Of a stretch of DNA of 64,000 nt, positions 12,001 through 18,733 are shown piece by piece (positions within the stretch are counted from its first letter, which is position 1; each line of letters starts with the position of its first letter). A program made the position numbers and the translations under genes. Under the pieces are notes generated by a model. That model searched no databases and was not told the DNA's origin. It worked only from the letters and a program-made list of their open reading frames with translations. Origin of the DNA: Paenibacillus polymyxa M1 (GTDB lineage: Bacteria > Bacillota > Bacilli > Paenibacillales > Paenibacillaceae); contig NC_017542.1 of the NCBI RefSeq assembly GCF_000237325.1, forward strand, positions 2,762,501 to 2,826,500, read 5' to 3'.

Positions 12001-14681
12001 GCAGTGTCAGCAATCTGGTAGATGCTTTATACGAGCGGGTATTCAGCCGGTATGATCAGCCGCTTCACATCGCATGGCTGTCAGCCTTTGTATTTGACGC
12101 CTCGGTGAAGCAAATCTTTGCCAGCTTGCTGTTAGGTCACACCTTGCATGTGGTGTCCCGTGACGTCAGCCTGAGCGGGGAGCATTTGATTGCGTACTAC
12201 CGTATGCACCGGATCGACCTGTCGGACGGCACACCTGCGCATCTGCATATTTTAAACGAAAGCGTCAGCGTGACCGAAGCGCCGGATGTGAAGCATTACC
12301 TGATCGGGGGCGAAGCCTTATCCGTGCAGTTGGTAAAGGTGTTCCTTCACAAGTGGTCCGGGTATCGTCCGGTCATTACGAACGTGTATGGTCCGACGGA
12401 AACGACGGTAGATGCGACGGCTTATACGATTGAAGATGTAGAGTCTCTGCATGTACTGCTGGAAAAAGGGGAGCATACGGTATCCATCGGAACGCCGATA
12501 GCGAACCAGGCAGTGTATATCCTGAACAACCAGCAACAGCTGGTGCCGATCGGTATCGCGGGTGAGCTCTATATCGGAGGTGCAGGTATCGCACGAGGAT
12601 ACCTCAACTTGCCGGAACTGACCGCTGAGAAGTTTATTCCGAATCCGTTCGGTGATGCGACGGCCGCTGATCCAGCGGACAGCACTTTCGCAAACCGGAT
12701 GTACAGAACGGGCGACCTGGCACGGTGGCTGCCGGATGGCAGTATCGAGTATTTGGGCCGGATTGACCACCAAGTGAAAATTCGGGGGTATCGGATCGAG
12801 CTGGGCGAGGTGGAAGCGCAGCTGCTGACCGTGGACGGCATTCAAAAAGCCGTGGTCACAGCCTGGGAAAACGAAGACGGACACAAGGATCTGTGTGCCT
12901 ATATCGTAGCTTCGGAGTCGCTGAGTTTACCGGAACTGCGGAATGCGCTGCAGCCGAAGCTGCCGGATTATATGATCCCGACGTATGTGGTACAGCTGGA
13001 TCGTTTCCCACTGACGCCAAACGGGAAAATCGACCGGAAGGCACTGCCAGCACCGGAAGCGCGCCTTGAAGGAGGCCTGAAGTACGTGGCACCGCGGACG
13101 CCACTGGAGGCCAAGCTAGCCCAAATCTGGCAGGATGTCTTGAAGCTGTCCAGCGTAGGCGTCACCGACTCATTCTTCGATGTGGGTGGGCATTCCCTGC
13201 GGGCCACGACACTGGTGGCCAAAATGCATCAGGAACTGGGCAGCCGAATGACACTGCGTGAGGTGTTCCAACACTTTACGATTGAGCAGCAAGCCCAACT
13301 CATTGCAACGCACGGGACAGACACCTATACGGTGATCCCTGCTGCGACGAAACAGTCTTACTATCCTGTCTCCTCGGCGCAAAAACGACTGTATATTTTG
13401 AGCCATCTGGAAGGTGGGGATCTCAGCTACAATATGCCGGGTGTATTAACAGTGGAGGGACCGCTTCAGGCAGATCGACTGGAGGAAGCGTTCCGTCAGT
13501 TAGTAGCCCGTCATGAAACGCTGCGAACTTCCTTTGAAATGGTGGACGGCGAGGTTGTTCAGCGGATTTACGATCAAGTGGAGTTTGTCGTAGAACGCCT
13601 GCAGGCCAGTGAGTCCGAAGCGGAAGTGTATATCGAGTCCTTTGTACGCAGCTTCGATCTTCGGCAGGCACCGCTGCTGCGTGTCCGTCTTATTCAAACC
13701 GGACCCGAGCGCCATCTCCTGATGTACGACATGCACCATATTATTTCAGACGGGGTATCGTCTAACAATATCGTGCAGGAGCTGGGACAACTGTACGAGG
13801 GACAGGCCTTGAAGCCGCTGCCAATTCAGTACAAGGACTATGCGGTGTGGCAGCAGCAGGAAATGCAGCGTGAGTCCTACCAGCGCCGGGAACAGTTCTG
13901 GCTGGAGCATTTAGCCGGGGAATTACCGGTCCTGGATTTGCCGATTGCTTATCCTAGACCTGCTGTTCGCAGCTTCGAGGGGGCAATGTATGAGTTTACC
14001 GTGGCCCCGAATGTATCCGAGCAGTTGCACCGGATAGCGGCACAGACTGGAAGCACATTGTATATGGTGCTATTGAGCGCCTACACCGTCCTGTTGTCCA
14101 AATACAGCGGTCAGGACGATTTGATCATCGGTACGCCGGTAGCAGGCCGCTTGCTGCCTGAACTGGAGCCGCTGATCGGCATGTTCGTCAATACACTAGC
14201 CATCCGGCACCAGCCGCAGGGCAACCAAACTTTCCATAACTACTTGCTGGAAGCCAGAGATCGTACGCTGCAAGCCTTCGAGCATCAGGATTATCCACTG
14301 GAAGAGCTGGTGGAAAAGCTGGATGTAGCGCGGGATGCAAGTCGTAACCCGTTGTTTGACACTGTGTTTGTACTGGAAAATACGGAGTCGCAGGAAGCAC
14401 AACTTGAAACACTATCCTTTAGTCCTTATGTTAAGGAACACAGGACCTCCAAATTCGATTTGACCTTGTCTATGAGTGATGAAGACGGGCAGATCAAGGG
14501 TTCCTTTGAATATTGCACGAAGCTGTTTGGCGCAGATGCTATTGAACGATTAACCGGAGATTTGATAGCGATCCTGTCACAGGTTGGAGCCAATCCAAAT
14601 TTGCTATTAAGCGATCTTCAGGTAAACTCGGACGAGCAAGCAGAAGGCTTCTCGCCCGATTCCATCGATTTTATTTTCTAA
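3..14681 (+). CDS. Multimodular NRPS, 5'-partial, ending in a C domain
   Basis: The frame is open from the window edge, so the real start lies upstream. Domains, with residues counted from codon 33: C-domain tail (1-75); A1 (TSGTTG near 284)-T1 (GGHS 680); C2 (HHIISDG 863)-A2 (TSGTTG 1390)-T2 (GGDS 1785)-E2 (HHLVVDT 1967); C3, DCL-like (HHILMDG 2440)-A3 (2912)-T3 (3297); C4 (HHIVSDG 3498)-A4 (3975)-T4 (4385); C5 (HHIISDG 4568). Pocket codes read by eye: A1 and A2 DVGEISSID(K), fitting Dab or Orn; A3 DAFFLGITF(K), aliphatic Val/Ile-like; A4 DAKDLGVVD(K), the Glu code known from surfactin synthetase. The segment would add (Dab/Orn)-D-(Dab/Orn)-(Val/Ile)-Glu. C3 after E2 is of the type that accepts a D-residue donor, which supports the module order. 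There is no thioesterase, and no NRPS beginning with an A domain follows. E2 has Thr where the motif usually has Gly. The compound is not identified. Confidence 0.95.
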   Translation, partial: DNQTAKFDLSLEAIEQPEGILCSLEYSTVLYKRETITRLAQHFAEIVRAIAYHPQQPLAVLNMVTDEEQEQLIYGFGEVGVTDVAVEAGALFHTYVEKQAQLIPDQVAVVYEEQQLTYRKLNERANQLARRLRNEGIGRESIVGILSERSVDMLVGVLAVWKAGGAYVPLDADYPSERIRFMLEDSGATVLLTQTGLQERAQAWLNESQWTLGDEKAKGELETAVSVETMERDNLNEGLSLKSDSKSDSEAASESATKLRLQIMLALDDESLYTGDTTDVDHINEPQDLAYVIYTSGTTGRPKGVMIEHRSLVNTAAAYRREYRLNQFPVRLLQLASFSFDVFVGDMARTLYNGGTMVICPKDDRLDFSRLHGWIRDYQITVFESTPALIVPFMQHVHEQGLDMSSMELLITSSDSCSVTDYRVLQERFGADIRIMNSYGVTEAAIDSSFYDEELSKLPSSGHVPIGQAWLNARFYIVDSQLNPVPIGVLGELCIGGAGVARGYLNRADLTAEKFVANPYVPGERLYRTGDLARWMPDGNVDFIGRMDDQVKIRGFRIELGEVEAQLLTVDGIEKAIVTAWENENGDKDLCAYVVASEALNLPELRSTLQPKLPSYMIPTYVVPLDQFPLTPNGKIDRKALPAPEARLEGGTEYVAPRTPLEEQLVRIWQSVLNHQRVGIQDNFFEVGGHSLRATTLMAKIHQELNHKLALRDIFQYPTIEQLVQVMGEDQAQQMYVSIPVAEERDYYPVSSAQKRMYVLSHLEGGEVSYNMPGALIIEGSLDKKRLEQAFRQLIARHETLRTRFEMIDGEVIQRIESNVPFSVEYVQASEEETPQYAQDFVRAFDLAQAPLLRVQLIENGPGRHVMLYDMHHIISDGVTEGIIVQEFSQLYEGKELPPLRIQYKDYAVWQHADMQSERLRAQESYWLNTMSGEIPVLDMPTDFTRPAVQRLEGTRFEFAICMEDSEQLKQLAAQTGSTLYMVLLAAYNTLLHKYTGQEDIIVGTPIAGRPHAELGSLVGVFLNTLAIRNYPSGDKTFLDYLQEVKEHALSAYEHQEYPFEELVEKLNVTRDTSRNALFDTMFELKTFEQQEFELEGLTFKPYPTDDHTSKFDLTLDAVEQPEGILCSLEYSTALYKPETIARFAQHFTELVRAITLHPQQPLAALDMVTVEEKAQILYGFGDVGVSDVTAVEAGALFHTYVEEQAQLVPDHVAVVYEEQRLTYRKLNERANQLARRLRNEGIGRESIVGIWSERSVDMLVGVLAVWKAGGAYVPLDADYPSERIRFMLEDSGATVLLTQAGLQERAQVWLNESQEALTGGQTEGELETAAGAETMESGALHGNLNGTADSKSDSEAASESATGLRLHTVLALDDESLYTGDTTDVEPINDPHDLAYVIYTSGTTGRPKGVMIEHRSLVNTAAAYRRDYRLNQFPVRLLQLASFSFDVFVGDIARTLYNGGTMVICPKDDRIDPSRLYGWIRDYQITVFESTPALIVPFMQHVHEQGLDMSSLELLITSSDSCSVTDYRVLQERFGANIRIINSYGVTEAAIDSSFYDEELSKLPSSGHVPIGQAWLNARFYIVDSQLNPVPIGVLGELCIGGIGVARGYLNRADLTAEKFVANPYVPGERLYRTGDLARWMPDGNVDFIGRMDYQVKIRGYRIELGEIETAIQRVPGVRQAVVIDRMDERGHKYLCGYITGEAELRMEEVQTELEAGLPAHMVPARLMRLETIPLTSNGKIDRKALPEPEGSIHTGAAYVAPRTKVEQVLAAVWAGVLGVDAVGTQDNFFELGGDSIKALQVSSRLLQAGYRLEMKDLFSHPTVSALALKVQSVTRLADQSEVVGAVKLTPVQQWFFEQNLTDAHHHNQSIMLHSQDGFNVAALRTAMDHIVSHHDALRIVFRPTEHGYEAWNRAVGEGELYTLERIDFSHETEVSTAIEAKANEIQAGIHLSEGPLVKLGLFHCPDGDHLLMAIHHLVVDTVSWRILFEDLTTAYEQALNGQPIRLPHKTDSFHTWAEAQSHYANGPAMEAELSFWQEVEQGAYEPLPKDQPQLQSLNKDSELMTVTWTTQETEQLLKQAHRAYNTDMNDLLLTALGTAIHRWAGIERVLVTLEGHGRESILPELDITRTVGWFTTQFPVVLDMSAGQDLSQHIKQVKEGLRRIPQKGIGYGMLRYLSAACEQAHFGTEPEISFNYLGQFDQDMQHQSIGVSPYASGAELSAHAARSHTLDLNGLISEGQLQLTISYSHQEYRKETMEQLAEALRTSLQEIIAHCAGRKQQELTPSDVMLKPVTLAELDQLVERTRDIGELENVYALTPMQKGMLFHSLMDAESGAYFEQTTFDLRGRFQADIFQDSLNQLAQRHEIFRANFISGWQDEPVQVIFRHKEVGFRYEDLRHLEDQERDAYVQEFIRKDKAAGFDLSRDTLMRVAILRTGDEDYYFVWSSHHILMDGWCVALVTDEVFEVYFAAVEHRAPKLAPVTPYSQYIAWLEAQDVAAAASYWKEYLLGYDQQTSIPTGKVGAKAEGEQFEHVLCDLGQDLTKRMEMVAKQYHVTTNTLLQTAWGLLLQKYNGSNDAVFGGVVSGRPADISGIENMVGLFINTIPVRIRSKAEDTFADLIRANQQQALASQDYETYPLYEIQALTEQKQELIQHIIVFENYPVEEQVEQLGEGAESDFVISNAGMIEQTNYDFNLVVMPQEAMKIRFEYNAKLYDWEAVERTQGHLVQLLEQVVAQPDIQVQELDVLSEQEREQILRVWGDTAAEYPSKQTIHGLFEAQAVQTPEQPALYFEGEQLTYRELNERANRLARTLRSQGVTKDHLVGLMTERSVDLIVGMLGILKAGGAYVPIDPTYPEERIRYMLDDSGAELLLTQSHLVDKVAFDGQVLVLNGAESVHHEDGSNLEPLSGPNDLTYVIYTSGTTGQPKGVMVEHRNVVRLVKNTNYAQLDADTRILQTGAIVFDASTFEIWGALLNGGQLVLVSQDVILDALKLNEAVRSHGITTMFLTTPLFNQLSQQNLALFEGVRELLVGGDVMSVPHMNRVLEAHPSLRISNIYGPTENTTFSTVHAITGVQSESVPIGRPIHNSTAYVVDRSMRLQPVGVWGELLVGGDGVARGYRNRPDLTSEKFIDSPFRSGERCYRTGDMVRLNADGSLEYKGRIDAQVKIRGYRIELGEVETQLLKLEAVREAVVIAREDEQGQKQLCAYVVADEEVVASELRSALSQKLPGYMIPSYVIQLEQMPLTPNGKIDRKALPAPEGSLQSGADYVAPRTWVEVKLAQIWQDVLGLTQVGVKENFFEIGGHSLRATTLASKIHKELNKPLPLRSIFEAPTIEQQAVVLEQLDQVTYASIPVTEKRSFYPLSSAQKRLYVLHQFDPHDVNYNMPSVLQVSGPLDVKRVEHAFRQLIARHASLRTRFDLIDSEPMQWVEDTVPFEVEYTKVQAEGATTDTDTRVGKKVDELVSRFVRPFDLKAAPLLRVGLVDLGVQGVEQESQHLLMLDMHHIVSDGVSMGVLTNEFVRLYDGEELPPLRIQYKDYAVWQQSEAHQEWMQRQEAYWLDTFRGELPVLDLPTDFARPAVRSTAGDTVVFGLEREVSERLKELAAHTGSTLYMVLLAAYTALLHQYSGQEDIVVGTPIAGRPHADLEPILGMFVGTLALRNYPTAEHTFRSYVEEVKVRALQAYEHQDYPFEELVEKLNVKRDMSRHPLFDTMFTLQTTEEGELQLADLSFRPYGLEQTPAKFDLTLEAREEEAGIQFGLQYATALYQRETVERMTRHFIRLAEAVAANPDAKLGELELITTEETERILKVFNDPNAHSVRGTLQGLSLSERFEAQAKNHPERIAVVSEDMALTYAELNEQANQLARVLRAKGVEADQPVGVLLERSADLLVSILAVLKAGGAYVPMDTMYPQERIDYMLQDSGAKVVITSRAANLSLQLPSTVQAIVLDDQDVQAQLGAQDASNLIPVAGLYNLAYMIYTSGTTGQPKGVMIEQGSVSNLVDALYERVFSRYDQPLHIAWLSAFVFDASVKQIFASLLLGHTLHVVSRDVSLSGEHLIAYYRMHRIDLSDGTPAHLHILNESVSVTEAPDVKHYLIGGEALSVQLVKVFLHKWSGYRPVITNVYGPTETTVDATAYTIEDVESLHVLLEKGEHTVSIGTPIANQAVYILNNQQQLVPIGIAGELYIGGAGIARGYLNLPELTAEKFIPNPFGDATAADPADSTFANRMYRTGDLARWLPDGSIEYLGRIDHQVKIRGYRIELGEVEAQLLTVDGIQKAVVTAWENEDGHKDLCAYIVASESLSLPELRNALQPKLPDYMIPTYVVQLDRFPLTPNGKIDRKALPAPEARLEGGLKYVAPRTPLEAKLAQIWQDVLKLSSVGVTDSFFDVGGHSLRATTLVAKMHQELGSRMTLREVFQHFTIEQQAQLIATHGTDTYTVIPAATKQSYYPVSSAQKRLYILSHLEGGDLSYNMPGVLTVEGPLQADRLEEAFRQLVARHETLRTSFEMVDGEVVQRIYDQVEFVVERLQASESEAEVYIESFVRSFDLRQAPLLRVRLIQTGPERHLLMYDMHHIISDGVSSNNIVQELGQLYEGQALKPLPIQYKDYAVWQQQEMQRESYQRREQFWLEHLAGELPVLDLPIAYPRPAVRSFEGAMYEFTVAPNVSEQLHRIAAQTGSTLYMVLLSAYTVLLSKYSGQDDLIIGTPVAGRLLPELEPLIGMFVNTLAIRHQPQGNQTFHNYLLEARDRTLQAFEHQDYPLEELVEKLDVARDASRNPLFDTVFVLENTESQEAQLETLSFSPYVKEHRTSKFDLTLSMSDEDGQIKGSFEYCTKLFGADAIERLTGDLIAILSQVGANPNLLLSDLQVNSDEQAEGFSPDSIDFIF

Positions 14682-14714
14682 ATTAGTTTTCATTTTTCTA
14701 AAAAAATGATTTCA

Positions 14715-14772
14715 CTTAGCAGGCAAGGGCAGCGGCTCCGTCCGATGGCCCTTGCCTGCTAAGTATTTTTTT
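14715..14772 (+). terminator. Strong Rho-independent terminator of the first NRPS
   Basis: Two 16-nt arms (14715-14730 and 14748-14763) are perfect reverse complements around a 17-nt loop. They are followed by a T-rich tail with a run of seven T. The hairpin sits 33 nt after the NRPS stop codon, so transcription of that gene ends here and does not continue to another synthetase gene. Confidence 0.93.
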
Positions 14773-14778
14773 CTAATA

Positions 14779-14958
14779 TTACAACGATCCAGGCTTGTGA
14801 TCTGGACTATTTATAAATGATAAAACCCTAGGGACCTTATGCAATAACCAACCCCATGTAAATTGCAGATTGCCCACCACAATTCCGTTTACCGGTGCTG
14901 CAATTTCTCTTAATATGAACAAAATCAAGCCAAGTAGGGCAGAAGAGCTTTTGCTCAC
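14779..14958 (-). pseudogene. 59-codon ORF or membrane-protein remnant, unknown family
   Basis: A GTG-initiated frame of 59 codons lies on the minus strand in the gap between the first NRPS and xynD. It reads like real protein: a hydrophobic stretch (ALLGLILFIL), then REIAAPVNGIVVGN and FTWGWLL, with a charged end (SPDHKPGSL). The same frame stays open a little upstream (KADYLVGL) and stops at a TAG; a neighbouring frame upstream of that reads VTLNLIVAGQIK. This suggests the 3' end of a longer gene broken by a frameshift. No good ribosome-binding site is seen at the GTG. I do not recognise the family. Confidence 0.4.
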
Positions 14959-15053
14959 TAATCCTACCAGATAGTCTGCCTTTAATTTGCCCGGCTACAA
15001 TCAAATTCAAGGTTACATCCCTTTTGGTGTGCTCTTTTTAAATTAGAATGATA

Positions 15054-15082
15054 TTGTTATATTTGATAGAGTATGGTATGAT
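15054..15082 (+). promoter_or_regulatory. Candidate sigma-A promoter upstream of xynD
   Basis: TTGTTA (15054-15059) and TATGAT (15077-15082) are separated by 17 nt. This is the best promoter-like pair I see in the gap before xynD. It would give a leader of about 290 nt that includes the hairpin at 15297-15350. The surrounding DNA is very AT-rich, so chance matches are likely. Confidence 0.35.
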
Positions 15083-15296
15083 TATCCCAAATAAATCCAT
15101 TATTCTATATCCAATTACATATTAATACTCAATTTTTTATATTTCTATATTTTATTAAATTAATACTGACATCATAAGGACAGAGATAAGTATTTAGTGA
15201 CTCCTCTTGTAGAATTTTTCCAAACAATACTTTGTAAGCGATTTCAAACCAATTCTATCTCTTACCATTCTTCACGTCATTCTCCTTACGGGTAAA

Positions 15297-15350
15297 GGTC
15301 TGAGCATATCCATAAATTTGATATATTTACGGATAGCTCGGCTTTAGACC
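15297..15350 (+). promoter_or_regulatory. Large hairpin in the xynD leader
   Basis: GGTCT/AGACC close the structure. GAGC/GCTC and a TATCCATAAAT / ATTTACGGATA stem (with a G-T pair) form the core, with short bulges. It lies about 13 nt before the Shine-Dalgarno sequence (CGGAGG) of xynD. No T-run follows, so it is not a simple terminator. It could stabilise the mRNA or be an operator. Confidence 0.55.
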
Positions 15351-15373
15351 ATATAAAAAACGGAGGTTATGTT

Positions 15374-17281
15374 ATGATTAGAAAATGTCTAGTTTTATTT
15401 CTTTCCTTCGCTTTATTGCTGAGTGTCTTTCCCATGCTAAATGTAGATGCTGCCAATCGACCACTGGCTAAACTACCTGGAAATTCCAACCCTCTAATGG
15501 ATCACAAATTGGGAGCTGACCCGTATTCATTGGTATATGATGGAAGAGTGTATATTTACATGTCAAGTGATACGTACGTGTATAACAAGGATGGATCGAT
15601 TAAAGAGAACGACTTTAGTAGGCTGGATCGTATCCAGGTCATATCCTCCACAGACATGGTGAACTGGACGGATCACGGAACGATACCAGTCGCAGGTGCC
15701 AACAACAAAAACGGTGGAAGAGGCATTGCCAAATGGGCCTCTAACTCCTGGGCTCCAGCAGTTGCGCATAAAAAAATAAATGGCAGAGACAAGTTCTTTT
15801 TATATTTCGCCAATGGGGGAGCAGGTATTGGTGTCCTGACAGCGGACACGCCTATCGGACCTTGGACAGATCCCCTTGGCAAAGCACTTGTGACACATAG
15901 TACACCTGGGATGGCTGGCGTGACTTGGCTTTTTGACCCGGCTGTACTGGTAGATAATGATGGCACGGGATACCTGTATAGCGGTGGCGGAATTCCTAAT
16001 GAATCCGATCCGGCTTCCATTGCAAATCCGAAAACCGCCAGAGTCATCAAATTAGGCGCAGATATGACAAGCGTTATTGGAAGTGCCACCACTATAGATG
16101 CTCCTTACCTGTTTGAAGATTCCGGTATTCATAAGTACAACGGCAAATACTACTATTCGTACTGTATCAACTTTGCCGGAACACACCCTCCACAGTACCC
16201 TGCTGGTGAAATCGGCTATATGGTTAGCGACAACCCGATGGGTCCCTTCACTTATAAAGGTCATTTCCTGAAAAATCCGTATACGTTCTTCGGCGTTGGC
16301 GGCAACAACCACCATGCTGTATTTAATTTCAAGAATGAATGGTATGTCGTATACCATGCCCAAACGGTCAGCAAAGCTCAAATTGGAGATGGAAAAGGCT
16401 ATCGCTCTCCGCATATTAATAAGCTGGTGCACAAGGAGGACGGAAGCATCTCTGAGGTGCAAGGGAATATGACAGGAATCGCGCAGCTATCCAATATGAA
16501 CCCGTATACCAGAGTTGAAGCGGAGACCATTGCCTGGCAAGCAGGCATTGCGACCGAACCCACGCAAGCCAGCGGCGGCCCGATTGGCAATCTGAATGTG
16601 ACCAACATCCATAATGGGGACTGGATCGCTGTTGGAAAGGCTAATTTTGGCTCTACCGGAGCGAAGACGTTCAAAGCTAATGTGGCCACAAATGTCGGTG
16701 GCAATATTGAAGTACGGCTTGACAGTGAAACAGGTCCTCTAGTCGGTTCCTTGAAAGTGCCATCAACTGGAGGTATGCAAACCTGGAGAGAAGTAGAGAC
16801 CACGATCAATAATGCAACAGGAGTTCACAACGTTTATCTGGTGTTTACCGGGTCAAGTAACGGTAATCTGTTGAATTTGGATGCCTGGCAATTCACTCCC
16901 AACACGGGGGAAAATACGGTAACAAAGGTTGAAGCCGAGAATATGAATATTGGCGGCACTCATGCAGGCAAGATCAGTGCACCGTTTGACGGAGTCGCCT
17001 TGTATGCCAATGCTGACTACACTTCATATTCACAGTATTTTGCCAACCCTACGCATAATATCTCAGTGCGGGGGGCTTCAAGCAATGCTGGTACGGCCAA
17101 GGTGGACTTGGTTATTGGAGGAACAACTGTAGGTTCCTTCAATTTCACAGGCAAAACGCCGACTGTCAAAACCTTGTCCAATATTACTCACGCTATCGGA
17201 GATCAGGAGGTCAAACTCACCTTGACGAGCGATGACGGCACTTGGGATGCCTACGTGGATTTCATTGAATTTTCGTTATGA
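15374..17281 (+). CDS. xynD: Secreted GH43 arabinoxylan-active enzyme with CBM6 and CBM36
   Basis: The 635-aa protein has an N-terminal signal peptide ending near VDA (residue 26). A five-bladed GH43 catalytic domain follows (about 45-370), with the expected acidic residues visible in GADPYSL, FDPAVLVDNDG and LFEDSGIHKY. A CBM6-like module spans about 378-510 (from RVEAETIAWQAG) and a CBM36-like module about 518-635 (from KVEAENMNIGG). This order and length match the P. polymyxa XynD/Xyn43A protein, from which CBM36 was first described as a calcium-dependent xylan binder. It should act outside the cell on xylan or arabinoxylan; from the family, endoxylanase or arabinofuranohydrolase activity are both possible. 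The start has a good RBS (CGGAGG, 9 nt upstream). gluB follows 186 nt downstream. Confidence 0.93.
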   Translation: MIRKCLVLFLSFALLLSVFPMLNVDAANRPLAKLPGNSNPLMDHKLGADPYSLVYDGRVYIYMSSDTYVYNKDGSIKENDFSRLDRIQVISSTDMVNWTDHGTIPVAGANNKNGGRGIAKWASNSWAPAVAHKKINGRDKFFLYFANGGAGIGVLTADTPIGPWTDPLGKALVTHSTPGMAGVTWLFDPAVLVDNDGTGYLYSGGGIPNESDPASIANPKTARVIKLGADMTSVIGSATTIDAPYLFEDSGIHKYNGKYYYSYCINFAGTHPPQYPAGEIGYMVSDNPMGPFTYKGHFLKNPYTFFGVGGNNHHAVFNFKNEWYVVYHAQTVSKAQIGDGKGYRSPHINKLVHKEDGSISEVQGNMTGIAQLSNMNPYTRVEAETIAWQAGIATEPTQASGGPIGNLNVTNIHNGDWIAVGKANFGSTGAKTFKANVATNVGGNIEVRLDSETGPLVGSLKVPSTGGMQTWREVETTINNATGVHNVYLVFTGSSNGNLLNLDAWQFTPNTGENTVTKVEAENMNIGGTHAGKISAPFDGVALYANADYTSYSQYFANPTHNISVRGASSNAGTAKVDLVIGGTTVGSFNFTGKTPTVKTLSNITHAIGDQEVKLTLTSDDGTWDAYVDFIEFSL

Positions 17282-17467
17282 TCGCTCGTCGAAACAGTAG
17301 TTGTTCTGGACCTTTTGTAAAATCGAGAGATCCGCCTGTTATTCCAAGCGAGCGCAATCGGCGGGTGAAATGCTCTATTAATTGGTTTTCGGCAGACTGT
17401 ATCGCGTTTGCTGGAAACGTATTCCACAACTTTGTTCATATTTGAAATTATTCTTGGAGGTGTATTT

Positions 17468-18181
17468 ATGAAGAAGAAGTATTGGTTTACACTGGTGATC
17501 ACGGGTATAGTTTCTCTGTTTTTTTCGGTAAGCGCTTTTGCGGCGAATGTGTTCTGGGAACCATTAAGTTATTATAATCCGAGTACATGGCAAAAGGCAG
17601 ATGGATATTCCAATGGGGACATGTTTAATTGCACTTGGCGTGCCAATAATGTCAATTTTACTAACGATGGCAAAATGAAGCTTAGCTTAACGAGTTCTGC
17701 GTATAATAAATTTGACGGCGGAGAGTATCGTTCGAAGAATACTTACAGATACGGCTTATACGAGGTCAACATGAAGCCTGCTAAAAATACAGGAATCGTA
17801 TCTTCCTTTTTCACATATACGGGACCTGCTAATGGCACGCAATGGGATGAAATAGATATTGAATTTTTAGGAAAAGACACAACAAAAGTGCAATTTAACT
17901 ATTATACAAACGGGGTCGGTGGTCATGAGAAGGTTGTCGATCTGGGTTTTGATGCATCAAGTGGCTTCCACACCTATGCATTCGATTGGCAGCCAGGATA
18001 CATTAAGTGGTATGTTGACGGGGTTCTAAAGCATACGGCAACTACGAACATACCGAAAACGCCAGGCCAAATTATGATGAATTTATGGAATGGCACCGGA
18101 GTAGATAGCTGGTTAGGTCCATATAACGGAGTCAATCCGTTGTACGCCGAATATGACTGGGTAAAATATACGAGCAATTAG
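17468..18181 (+). CDS. gluB: Secreted GH16 endo-beta-1,3-1,4-glucanase (lichenase)
   Basis: I place the start at ATG 17468, which follows a GGAGG site and opens a typical signal peptide ([15 protein letters not shown]...SAFAA). The longer frame from 17408 has no such support. The mature protein begins near [21 protein letters not shown], the conserved lichenase N-terminus. The GH16 catalytic motif DEIDIEFLG is intact and supplies the Glu nucleophile, the assisting Asp and the acid/base Glu. At 237 aa it has the normal lichenase length. It cleaves mixed-linkage beta-glucan outside the cell. It forms the known P. polymyxa hemicellulase pair with xynD; a hairpin terminator follows 20 nt after the stop. 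Confidence 0.95.
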   Translation: MKKKYWFTLVITGIVSLFFSVSAFAANVFWEPLSYYNPSTWQKADGYSNGDMFNCTWRANNVNFTNDGKMKLSLTSSAYNKFDGGEYRSKNTYRYGLYEVNMKPAKNTGIVSSFFTYTGPANGTQWDEIDIEFLGKDTTKVQFNYYTNGVGGHEKVVDLGFDASSGFHTYAFDWQPGYIKWYVDGVLKHTATTNIPKTPGQIMMNLWNGTGVDSWLGPYNGVNPLYAEYDWVKYTSN

Positions 18182-18200
18182 TATGATTACAGCAGAAGAG

Positions 18201-18223
18201 GCAGCCCTGTAGGGCTGCTTTTG
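18201..18223 (+). terminator. Terminator after gluB
   Basis: The arms GCAGCCCT and AGGGCTGC are separated by only two bases and followed by TTTT. This is a compact Rho-independent terminator 20 nt after the gluB stop. Confidence 0.85.
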
Positions 18224-18315
18224 CGTGTTCAGGGGGAGATAGCTGAATAGACCCGCTAGGGGATTTTTTAGTTAACATAATGATGTTATGAAAAACTGCA
18301 AAAAAATAAGTGATT

Positions 18316-18682
18316 TTACTTAAATTTTTGAATAGATTTAGAAATAGAATTATCTCGAAATTCTTTTGGTGTTATAACCTATTTCGTTTTCAATCCCATA
18401 AATAGGAATGTCAGTATTTTCAAGTAAGATAGATGCTCTAGTTAACTTTTGAAGTAATATAATTTCTGAGAAAGATCTATTGGTAGTTCTTTTAATTAAA
18501 TTACTTAGATAGTTTGGATGAAAATTGAAATACTTAGCTGTGGAAATTAAAGTACAAGTCATATAATTTTTCTCTAAGTAATTAAGTATTTCTATAACAG
18601 GTGTATTGTTGATTGATTTTGAGTTAGATTGGCTTGAGTCGTACTGAAATACCCTCAATAGCTCAGAAAATATAAGCACCAT
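18316..18682 (-). pseudogene. Decayed AraC-family regulator (C-terminal half)
   Basis: The 110-codon frame reads like an AraC C-terminal domain: VIEILNYLEKNYMTCTLIS (helix before the first HTH), AKYFNFHPNYLSNLIKRTTN (first HTH) and ARA-type QKLTRASILLENTDIPI...ENEIGYN. It then reads KRISR and stops. In another frame, directly after GYN, the sequence encodes TPKEFRDNSISK, the usual AraC ending (TPKEFR). About 14 residues that normally lie between these points (YFxRxFKKxxG) are missing, so a small deletion has removed the second HTH core and shifted the frame. The N-terminal sensor domain is also absent: a stop lies 18 nt before the ATG. It is almost certainly non-functional. Confidence 0.8.
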
Positions 18683-18733
18683 AAAGCAATCAATTATTCA
18701 TTTGAACATAAAGATTTATATGAGTTTCACCTG

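Noticed and set aside
3..14681. Naming the first NRPS as polymyxin, tridecaptin or fusaricidin synthetase
   Set aside because: The order Dab/Orn, D-Dab/Orn, Val/Ile, Glu, then a terminal C does not fit the module orders I know for these, and the 5' part is outside the window.
17408..17467. An extended N-terminus for the lichenase
   Set aside because: It has no ribosome-binding site and would put 20 residues before a perfect signal peptide.
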